A stretch of 6,195 nt of DNA from an uncultured Rubrobacteraceae bacterium (GTDB lineage Bacteria; Actinomycetota; Rubrobacteria; Rubrobacterales; Rubrobacteraceae): contig CADCUW010000252.1 in NCBI GenBank assembly GCA_902805985.1, positions 1-6,195 of the forward strand, written 5' to 3'. This document shows positions 1 through 5,083 of this stretch, one piece after another. How positions within the stretch are numbered: the stretch's first letter is position 1; each line of letters starts with the position of its first letter. The notes under the pieces were generated by a model. It was not told the DNA's origin. It worked only from the letters and a program-made list of their open reading frames with translations, and made no database searches. A program made the position numbers and the translations under genes.

Positions 1-977
1 CCCGTCGCCAGCAGCAACTCCTCCGGCAGCCCGAGCAGGCCGACGTTGTGGAGGAGGCCCGCCAACCGCAGCCGCCCCACACGCGCCTCGTCCGTACCCA
101 TCTCGCGCGCCAGATCCGCCGCGTAGACCGCCGTGGCCGCCGCATGACGGTGGGTGAAGCCGTCCCTGCGCCCCAGGTCGCGCACGATCATGGTCCCGAA
201 GGTCACGTTCGAGACCGAGAGGGTATCTTCCAACGAGGAGACCCTGGCGCGCAGCTCGCCTATCTCCCTCACCTTGTCCCGCGAGCGGTAGACCAGCGCC
301 CGGCTCATCATCGAGCCGACGACCGCGACCGCGGCGGCCAAAGGCCCGTACTCGAGGAAGGCGAGGACCCCTAGTCCCACGGTCAGCACGTTGACGGCGT
401 CAGACGGCAGGTAAGGCCGCCAGTTCTCCTCCCACGTCTCGCGGAACGGCTGGCCGTACTTGATCTTGAGCAGGCCGCCGTCTATCGCCTCGTTGGCAAC
501 CACAAGGGTCGCGCCGGCAGCGAGCGCCCCGTAGCAGACCGCCGCGTCCGCTGATCCGGAGAGGATGAGCGGCCCGGACGACAGGGAGAACACCGCGCCG
601 GCCAGGTGGATCGTGATCGCGTTCTGGCTGACGTCGTAGGCGGCCCGGAGCGAGTCCCGCCGGCCCACGAACAGCGCGGTCGGCACGGCAGCGACGGCGG
701 CCCACGTCGGGCCGAGGGTGACGACCGCCAGCACGAGCCACACGTCCCACGTGCCCATGAGGGTGTGCTCCCCTATGCGCACCGACAGGGCGAAGCTCGC
801 CAGCACGAGCCCGGCGAAGATCGCCGTCCCCGCCACGATTCGTGCGTCGAGCTCCACACCGTACCAGTAGGCCCAGGAGGCGGCCAGGGCAATCGCGAAG
901 GCGGCCAGAGCCCCGACGTAGGTCTTGAGGTGAACCTCGCCTGGGTTCTGGTTTTCGGTTGCGGGGCCCGGGCTCAT
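1..977 (-). CDS. Membrane-anchored HD-GYP-family protein with degenerate active site (3' part outside window)
   Basis: I translated this frame by hand; it stays open for 325 codons to the window edge. About the first 225 residues are hydrophobic, with some six or seven likely membrane segments (around 19-39, 47-64, 79-104, 120-139, 143-162, 195-225). A charged, probably coiled-coil stretch (231-253) leads into an HD-GYP-type domain. H278 in 'THRHAAATAVY' matches the first metal-ligand His. The core 'LLHNVGLLGLPEE' (308-320) matches the family consensus LLHDIGKIGIPDE, but the HD aspartate is Asn311 and the usual Lys is Leu314. Active family members hydrolyse cyclic di-GMP; this copy may be a non-catalytic receptor or scaffold. 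The GYP part lies beyond the window. ATG at 977 and in-frame ATG at 986 are both possible starts, and neither has a clear Shine-Dalgarno sequence. Two micro-ORFs lie just upstream on the same strand. Confidence 0.8.
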   Translation of the reverse strand, partial: MSPGPATENQNPGEVHLKTYVGALAAFAIALAASWAYWYGVELDARIVAGTAIFAGLVLASFALSVRIGEHTLMGTWDVWLVLAVVTLGPTWAAVAAVPTALFVGRRDSLRAAYDVSQNAITIHLAGAVFSLSSGPLILSGSADAAVCYGALAAGATLVVANEAIDGGLLKIKYGQPFRETWEENWRPYLPSDAVNVLTVGLGVLAFLEYGPLAAAVAVVGSMMSRALVYRSRDKVREIGELRARVSSLEDTLSVSNVTFGTMIVRDLGRRDGFTHRHAAATAVYAADLAREMGTDEARVGRLRLAGLLHNVGLLGLPEELLLAT

Positions 978-1034
978 GGCTCGCATTGTTGCACACGGCT
1001 CAGGCCCCGTACATAGGGTAGATCTTTGCAGTTG

Positions 1035-1055
1035 TTACCAGCTCTTGCGGGCCAC
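1035..1055 (-). CDS. Micro-ORF B encoding MARKSW (second copy)
   Basis: This is a six-codon ORF, GTG GCC CGC AAG AGC TGG TAA, too short for ordinary gene finders. On the minus strand it is preceded by GGGAGGTGA (GGAGG core at 1070-1066), 10 nt from the GTG. It encodes the same peptide as the copy at 1116-1136, but differs in start codon (GTG vs ATG), Ser codon (AGC vs TCC) and stop codon (TAA vs TAG). Its stop codon is also the nearest in-frame stop upstream of the HD-GYP-like gene, whose possible starts lie 48 and 57 nt further on. A leader-peptide role is inference; no known family is recognised. The copies could instead be a duplicated RNA element that happens to read as an ORF. Confidence 0.45.
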   Translation of the reverse strand: MARKSW

Positions 1056-1115
1056 TTATAGCTCACCTCCCTCTGTTACTCGTTCCTATAGCTGGATGTA
1101 CCTGACCACCTCGAA

Positions 1116-1136
1116 CTACCAGGACTTGCGGGCCAT
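1116..1136 (-). CDS. Micro-ORF A encoding MARKSW (first copy)
   Basis: This is a six-codon ORF, ATG GCC CGC AAG TCC TGG TAG. The sequence AGGAGGTGA (1149-1141) lies upstream with 7 nt between AGGAGG and ATG, one of the best ribosome-binding sites in the window. The product is short and basic (Arg-Lys) and ends in Ser-Trp. It lies about 27 nt downstream of the start point expected from the candidate promoter at 1170-1198, so it would be the first ORF on that transcript. The second copy follows 81 nt later in the same frame. Two synonymous copies, each with a strong ribosome-binding site, argue that the region is translated. Function unknown; a cis-acting leader peptide for the downstream gene is the simplest guess. 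Confidence 0.45.
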   Translation of the reverse strand: MARKSW

Positions 1137-1169
1137 GTCTTCACCTCCTCTCTCTGTGTCTTGAACTTC

Positions 1170-1198
1170 ATGCTACTTTTCCCACGGCAAGGCGACAA
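1170..1198 (-). promoter_or_regulatory. Candidate sigma-70-type promoter upstream of the micro-ORFs
   Basis: On the minus strand TTGTCG (1198-1193) and TAGCAT (1175-1170) are separated by exactly 17 nt; each matches its consensus box at four of six positions. It sits just after the MFS stop codon at 1212 and would start a transcript covering both micro-ORFs and then the HD-GYP-like gene. I see no terminator hairpin between the MFS stop and this site, so read-through from the MFS gene is also possible. Confidence 0.35.
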
Positions 1199-1211
1199 AG
1201 AACCCCCATGG

Positions 1212-2429
1212 TCATTTGACGTTCCGGCGACCGGATCGCTTGCTGCCGTATGGGACCACGACGAGCAGTACGACGAGGAGGCCTGCGGCTGCCGTCGCCG
1301 CACCAGCGAGGAGGTACGTGGGGCGGGGGCCCGTGGCGTCCACGAGTAGGCCGCCGAGCGGGTAAGCTACGGCCTCCCCGGCGCTGAAGGTCATAAACCT
1401 CGCGGCGAACACGCGCCCGAGAAAGGCGTCGGGAACCCGCTCTTGCAGGACGGTGTCGGTCGCGACGTTGTCCACGCCGTTGGCGACGCCGGCGACCGCG
1501 ATGGCCCCGAGGGCCAGGACGAAGGTCGGGGAGAGGCCCACCCCGACGAACGCTATGGCGGTGGCGAAGATGCTCAGGAAGTAGAGCAGCGTCAGCTTCA
1601 TCCTGCCGCCGAGCACCACCGTCAGGGCGGAGCCCAGGATCATGCCCCCTCCCCACAGGCTCGCGAGCAGGCCGTAGCCGACGTCCCCGGTGCCGAAGGT
1701 CTCCTTGGCGAGGAAGGCCTCGGCCGGGATCGTGGCGTTGGCCGTGAGGGTGGCGAGGAAGGCCCCGGCCACGATCGCGAGCGGCACGCGCGCGCCGGCG
1801 AGGTAGCCGAACCCGGCCCGCAGCTCCCGGAGAAAACCCTCTTCGGCGTCACCCCGCTCGGGGGCGGGGAGCGGGATCGTGGAGAGAAGCGCGGCCGACG
1901 CCAGGAACGTCAGGGCGTCGATCAGGAAGGCCATCTCAACGCCGACGAAGGCCACGAGCACGCCGCCCAGCGCGGGACCCGCCATCACGGAGAAGCTGAA
2001 CGTGCCGCTTATGAGGGCGTTGGCCCTAACCAGGTCGCCGCCGCCGACGACGCCCGGGAAGGCGGCGCGGACGGTCGGGTTGAAGACCGTCTGCGCCACG
2101 CCGAGGAGAAAGACCAGGGCGAATATCACGGGCAGGTCGCGGGCGAAGATCAGGCCGACGACCAGGACCGCCCGGACGAGGTCGGCGGCGACCAGCACGG
2201 CCCGGCGGTCGAGTCGGTCGGCGAGCACGCCGACGAGCGGGCTCGCGAGGGTGGGCAGCAGACGGGCGACCAGGACGCCGCCGACGGCCGACGCGCTGCC
2301 CGAGACATCGACGACCAGGAGCACCAGGGCCACCGTGGAGACGAAGTCGCCGACGAACGAGAGCCCCTGCCCGACCCAGAGCCGCACGAAGCGGGTGTTC
2401 TTTAGGAGGGACCTGTCTTCGCTGTCCAT
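1212..2429 (-). CDS. MFS permease, MFS_3/EntS-like efflux type
   Basis: This is a 405-residue, very hydrophobic protein of the usual length for a 12-helix major facilitator. It is an inner-membrane secondary transporter, probably a proton-driven exporter. Motif A in the loop between helices 2 and 3 is intact (GVLADRLDRR, residues 67-76). The second half carries 'RVPDAFLGRVFAARF' (331-345), typical of the MFS_3 group that includes the enterobactin exporter EntS and many drug-efflux pumps. The C terminus is a short basic tail (KRSGRRNVK). The ATG at 2429 is preceded by GAGGG (2440-2436) with a 6-nt spacer. A good -10 box and a 14-bp palindrome lie just upstream, suggesting its own, possibly repressed, promoter. 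The substrate cannot be told from sequence. Its neighbours give no clear metabolic hint. Confidence 0.9.
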   Translation of the reverse strand: MDSEDRSLLKNTRFVRLWVGQGLSFVGDFVSTVALVLLVVDVSGSASAVGGVLVARLLPTLASPLVGVLADRLDRRAVLVAADLVRAVLVVGLIFARDLPVIFALVFLLGVAQTVFNPTVRAAFPGVVGGGDLVRANALISGTFSFSVMAGPALGGVLVAFVGVEMAFLIDALTFLASAALLSTIPLPAPERGDAEEGFLRELRAGFGYLAGARVPLAIVAGAFLATLTANATIPAEAFLAKETFGTGDVGYGLLASLWGGGMILGSALTVVLGGRMKLTLLYFLSIFATAIAFVGVGLSPTFVLALGAIAVAGVANGVDNVATDTVLQERVPDAFLGRVFAARFMTFSAGEAVAYPLGGLLVDATGPRPTYLLAGAATAAAGLLVVLLVVVPYGSKRSGRRNVK

Positions 2430-2451
2430 AGACCGCCCTCGGAGACAAACC

Positions 2452-2465
2452 TGCCTGGGTAGGCA
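2452..2465. promoter_or_regulatory. Palindrome TGCCT-N4-AGGCA, candidate operator of the MFS gene
   Basis: This is a perfect 5-bp inverted repeat around a 4-nt centre. It abuts the candidate MFS -10 box and covers the expected start of transcription, the position a repressor would use. It is short enough to occur by chance, and it could instead form a hairpin at the 5' end of the mRNA. Confidence 0.3.
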
Positions 2466-2470
2466 TCATA
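2465..2470 (-). promoter_or_regulatory. Candidate -10 box of the MFS gene
   Basis: On the minus strand this reads TATGAT, a five-of-six match to TATAAT, about 36 nt before the ATG at 2429. The region 17 to 19 nt upstream is GC-rich and shows no convincing -35 box, so the promoter may be activator-dependent or the call may be wrong. Confidence 0.35.
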
Positions 2471-2533
2471 CAGACCCGGGATGCTCCTGGCGGAAGGCCG
2501 CGACTCAAAGGGACGAAGTGTGAACGGGTTTAT

Positions 2534-2562
2534 TTGCGGTGTAGGGGGTGAAACGGTACATT
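2534..2562 (+). promoter_or_regulatory. Candidate promoter of the Usp/PCP_red gene
   Basis: TTGCGG (2534-2539) and TACATT (2557-2562) are 17 nt apart, in the least GC-rich part of the divergent intergenic region. The boxes match the consensus at three and four of six positions. Transcription would start near 2569 and give an untranslated leader of about 74 nt. An alternative sigma factor is possible for a stress gene, but I found no clean SigB-like spacing. Confidence 0.3.
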
Positions 2563-2576
2563 ACGCAGGCGTGGAG

Positions 2577-2594
2577 GCGGCGTTTTCGCGCCGC
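2577..2594 (+). other. Hairpin near the 5' end of the Usp leader
   Basis: GCGGCG-TTTTCG-CGCCGC forms a perfect 6-bp GC stem with a 6-nt loop. It starts within about 10 nt of the inferred transcription start and ends some 37 nt before the ribosome-binding site, so it does not mask translation. A 5' stabilising hairpin is one possibility. It has no T-run after it and is not a terminator. Confidence 0.3.
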
Positions 2595-2642
2595 AGGCTC
2601 ATAGCATCCAGTCCGGCGTCCAGACGGTAAGGGGAGCGGTAC

Positions 2643-4985
2643 ATGTACAAAGAGATCTACGTCCCGGTCGATAACTCGGACTACTCCAACCAGGCGTGCG
2701 TTATAGGCGTTGACGTTGCGCGGCAGTTCGGGGGCAGGGTCGCGGGTTGCCACGCCTACGCCGCCAAGATGCACGACGTCCGCTTCCGCCAGATGGAATC
2801 AGGCCTGCCGGAAGAGTTTCGCGACGAAGACGAGATGAAGCGCCAGCGCAAGATCCACGACCAGCTGATCACCAAGGGCCTTGAGATAATCACCGACTCC
2901 TATATAGATGTCCTCGAACCGCTCTGCGAGAAATACGACGTCGAGCTGGTACGCCGCTCCCTCGAAGGCAAGAACTTCAAGGTCATCGTGGAGGACGTCA
3001 ACGACAACGACTTCGACCTCGTCGTCATCGGCGCCATGGGCATGGCCGCGGTCAAGGACACGGTCCTCGGCACCGTCACCGAGCGCGTCGTCCGCCGCCT
3101 CACACACGCCGACACCCTGATCGTCAAGGACCTCGACCGCTCGCCGTTCGAGCACATCGTCGTCGCCGTGGACGGCTCGGCCAAGTCGCTCGGCGGCCTG
3201 AAGCGGGCGATTGGATTGGCGCGGGAGTTCGGCGGGACCGTCGAGGCGATCTCGGTCTTCGACCCCTACTTCCACTACGCGATGTTCCACTCCATCGCGG
3301 GCGTTCTCTCCTCCAAGGCGCAGAAGGTGTTCCGGTTCAAGGAGCAGGAGAAGCTGCATGAGGAGATCATCGACTCGGGTCTCGCCAAGATCTACACGGC
3401 ACACCTCGAGGTCGCCAAGAAGATCGCCGAGGACGAGGGCGTCGAGCTCAAGACGACGCTGCTCGCCGGCAAGCCCTTCGAGCAGACCATGAAGTACGTC
3501 AACGAGGTCAACCCGACCCTGGTCGTGATGGGCCGCATCGGCTACCACTCCGACGACGAGATGGACATCGGCGGCAACACCGAGAACATGATGCGCTACC
3601 TGCCGACGAACGTGCTCGTCGGCAACTACGAGTACCAGGCGCCGGACCTCTACACCGCAGAAGAGCACATGACCTGGACCGACGAGGCCCTGCAGCGCCT
3701 CGACCGCATCCCGGGCTTCGTGGTCGGGATGGCTACGGGTGCGATCATCCGCTACGCCATCGAGAAGGGCTACACGGTAATAACGACCGGCGTCATTGAC
3801 GAGGTCATCAAGAGCATCCTCCCCCCCGGCGCCATGGAGTCCATGCGCGCCATCGGCGACCAGATGCGCGAGGCCGAGGCCATGGGCGAGGAGAAGCCCA
3901 TCGACTCCCTCTTCAAAGACTTCGACGAGCGCACGGCGGACAAGGTAAACGGCAACGGGTCCGCAAACGGTAAGGCAAACGGCAACGGCCACACGAACGG
4001 GAACGGCGAGGTGACGAAGGATGAGATCCTCGATGCCGGCCGCGGCGGGTTTGGCCGGAGCGAGGATCAGGGCGACGTGGCGGGCGTCTCAGCGGACGTG
4101 CAGGACGAGATCCACCGCGTAGCCCAGGGTCAGGACCGCTTCGAGTGCGACGTCTGCCGCTACGTCGCCAAGGGCAAGCCGGCGAAGTGCCCGGTCTGCG
4201 GCTCGGGCCCGACCCACTTCCACGCCGTGGACGCCGGCATAGCCACGACGAGCGGCGACGAGACCATGAACCTCTCTGAGGTCTACGACGGCCGCGAGCT
4301 CCACTGGACGGAGGACGCGACCACCCTCCTCGATAGCCTCGAAGAGTGGCAGGAGAAGCGCCGCGTCAGGGCGCGCGTCGAGAAGAGCGCGCTCAAGAAG
4401 GGCTACTCCACCATCACCCGCGAGTACGTCGAGCAGCAGTACCGCGAGGAGACGGGCCGCGAGGCCCCGGAGGTCAAGTCCGGCGGCGGATGCCCCGTGA
4501 GCCACGCCAAGCAGAAGGTCCAGGAGACCACGGGGGCTGCCTGTCCCATCGACCACTCCGCCTTCCAGAAGGCCGGTGAGGAGCTCAAGGTCCCCGAGGG
4601 CGGCTCCAGGGAGTTCACGTGGACCGAGGAGGCCATAGCGCGCCTCGACCGGGCCCCCAAGGGCTTCATGCGGAACATCTCGCGCAACATGACCGAGAAG
4701 CTCGCCCGCGAGCGCGGCGTCACCCGCATAGACCTCGCCCTCGCCGAGGACGCTTTGAGCGGCGCCCGCACCACGATGGAGGACGTCATAACCGGCAAGG
4801 TCTCCATAGCGGACCTCGCGAAGGACACCGGCGAGTCCATCGAGGCCGAGGACGGCGGCGCCCCGCACCCGCCCATGACCGTCACGATGGCCTGCGGCAC
4901 GTGCGGCGAGACAATGGAGGGCACACAGCCGCCCGAGGAATGCTCGGTGTGCGGCGCCCCGGGCGAGGAGTTCGAGCAGAAGTAG
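2643..4985 (+). CDS. Universal stress protein fused to three PCP_red-like modules and two rubredoxin-like Cys4 knuckles
   Basis: This is a 780-residue acidic protein with no signal peptide or membrane helix, so it is likely cytoplasmic. Usp domain 1 (about 1-163) has D10 and the full ATP motif G130-x2-G133-x9-G143-T144. Usp domain 2 (about 168-328) has D177 and G297-x2-G300-x9-G310, but Gly-Asn follows where Ser/Thr is usual. PCP_red-like modules start at 'MTWTDEALQRLDRIPGF' (343), 'LHWTEDATTLLDSL' (553) and 'FTWTEEAIARLDRAPKGF' (658); the middle one is the most diverged. Cys4 knuckles of rubrerythrin/rubredoxin type occur at C502/C505/C516/C519 and C751/C754/C767/C770. CPVSH (617) and CPIDH (634) add two further Cys/His sites. 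An Asn-Gly linker spans about 435-456. The start ATG follows GGGGAG with a 6-nt spacer. A role in stress-linked redox chemistry is inferred; the reaction is unknown. Ordinary Usp proteins are about 140-300 residues, so this is an unusual fusion. Confidence 0.88.
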   Translation: MYKEIYVPVDNSDYSNQACVIGVDVARQFGGRVAGCHAYAAKMHDVRFRQMESGLPEEFRDEDEMKRQRKIHDQLITKGLEIITDSYIDVLEPLCEKYDVELVRRSLEGKNFKVIVEDVNDNDFDLVVIGAMGMAAVKDTVLGTVTERVVRRLTHADTLIVKDLDRSPFEHIVVAVDGSAKSLGGLKRAIGLAREFGGTVEAISVFDPYFHYAMFHSIAGVLSSKAQKVFRFKEQEKLHEEIIDSGLAKIYTAHLEVAKKIAEDEGVELKTTLLAGKPFEQTMKYVNEVNPTLVVMGRIGYHSDDEMDIGGNTENMMRYLPTNVLVGNYEYQAPDLYTAEEHMTWTDEALQRLDRIPGFVVGMATGAIIRYAIEKGYTVITTGVIDEVIKSILPPGAMESMRAIGDQMREAEAMGEEKPIDSLFKDFDERTADKVNGNGSANGKANGNGHTNGNGEVTKDEILDAGRGGFGRSEDQGDVAGVSADVQDEIHRVAQGQDRFECDVCRYVAKGKPAKCPVCGSGPTHFHAVDAGIATTSGDETMNLSEVYDGRELHWTEDATTLLDSLEEWQEKRRVRARVEKSALKKGYSTITREYVEQQYREETGREAPEVKSGGGCPVSHAKQKVQETTGAACPIDHSAFQKAGEELKVPEGGSREFTWTEEAIARLDRAPKGFMRNISRNMTEKLARERGVTRIDLALAEDALSGARTTMEDVITGKVSIADLAKDTGESIEAEDGGAPHPPMTVTMACGTCGETMEGTQPPEECSVCGAPGEEFEQK
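3945..4010 (+). repeat. Asn-Gly-rich low-complexity linker inside the Usp fusion protein
   Basis: Residues 435-456 are built from repeated Asn-Gly units separated by Ser, Lys, Ala, His and Thr. The DNA consists of imperfect AACGG(C/G) repeats. It separates the Usp pair plus first PCP_red module (1-394) from the Cys-rich second half, and looks like a flexible hinge. Such repeats can change in length between strains by slippage. Confidence 0.75.
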
Positions 4986-5052
4986 GCTTCAGCCCCGGGT
5001 AACGTCGAAGCTGGAGACTCGAAAACCGAGAGCCCCGGCCCCCGCAGCTTCG
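4985..5052 (+). other. Alternative pairing partners upstream of the intercistronic hairpin
   Basis: CGAAGCTG (5006-5013) is exactly complementary to CAGCTTCG (5045-5052), which covers most of the loop of the main hairpin. The same bases can instead pair with GGCTTC at 4985-4990. AGCCCCG (4991-4997) duplicates part of the left arm and could pair with the right arm at 5057-5063. CTCG-N5-CGAG (5018-5030) overlaps the base of the main stem. These pairings are partly mutually exclusive, as in a pseudoknot or attenuator, but in GC-rich DNA some of this will be chance. Confidence 0.3.
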
Positions 5053-5067
5053 GGGTCGGGGCTCTTG
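5027..5067 (+). terminator. Strong intercistronic hairpin, weak terminator or attenuator
   Basis: AGAGCCCCGGCCCC (5029-5042) pairs with GGGGTCGGGGCTCT (5052-5065) over 14 positions with one G-U, around a 9-nt loop; two more pairs are possible at the base. The run after it (TTGTCTGTT) is T-rich but broken, so termination would be partial. It ends only 8 nt before the ferredoxin ribosome-binding site. It could set the ratio of the two products or protect the 3' end of the upstream message. On the minus strand the stem is followed by CGGTTTTC, so it might also stop antisense transcripts. Confidence 0.6.
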
Positions 5068-5083
5068 TCTGTTAGGAGATAGC

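Larger units (their letters stand above)
1035..1157 (-). repeat. Two tandem 42-bp units carrying the MARKSW micro-ORFs
   Basis: Unit A (1116-1157) and unit B (1035-1076) are each 42 bp and start 81 bp apart. Both read, on the minus strand, ACAGAG, then GGAGGTGA, then a start codon, GCCCGCAAG, a Ser codon, TGGTA. They differ by about 4 nt in the distance from Shine-Dalgarno to start, compensated by 4 extra purines upstream of the Shine-Dalgarno in unit A. The 39 bp between them holds no obvious third copy, although 'AGCTATA' occurs both in this spacer and between the Shine-Dalgarno and start of unit B. The match looks like an old duplication in which the ribosome-binding site and the peptide were kept. 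Confidence 0.7.

Noticed and set aside
400..996. Minus-strand frame starting at 996, in another frame from the HD-GYP-like gene
   Set aside because: Its product is Arg/Gly/Pro-rich and featureless. The frame starting at 977 gives membrane helices and a recognisable HD-GYP core.
1056..1115. A third MARKSW unit or a longer repeat array between the two copies
   Set aside because: I found no third Shine-Dalgarno plus start in the spacer. Only the short 'AGCTATA' recurs, so this is a two-copy repeat and not an array or CRISPR.
976..1164. Plus-strand 62-codon ORF across the micro-ORF region
   Set aside because: It has no ribosome-binding site and no recognisable feature, and the opposite strand has two strong Shine-Dalgarno sequences.
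1443..2405. Long plus-strand open frame (320 codons) opposite the MFS gene
   Set aside because: The translation is a Gly/Glu/Arg/His-rich composition typical of an antisense shadow, while the minus strand gives a coherent membrane protein with motif A.
2528..2559. SigB-type stress promoter (GTTT ... GGGTA-like) upstream of the Usp gene
   Set aside because: The only GTTT and GGTA-like elements are about 23 nt apart, too far for the known spacing.
2799..3992. Long minus-strand open frame (397 codons) opposite the Usp fusion gene
   Set aside because: It is antisense to a gene with clear domains. Its translation is rich in Val, Leu, Asp and His with no recognisable motif, as expected from the complement of GC-biased codons.
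2643..4985. Evidence of bacteriochlorophyll synthesis from the PCP_red modules
   Set aside because: PCP_red-like modules occur outside phototrophs, the catalytic parts of protochlorophyllide reductase are absent, and no other pigment gene is present.
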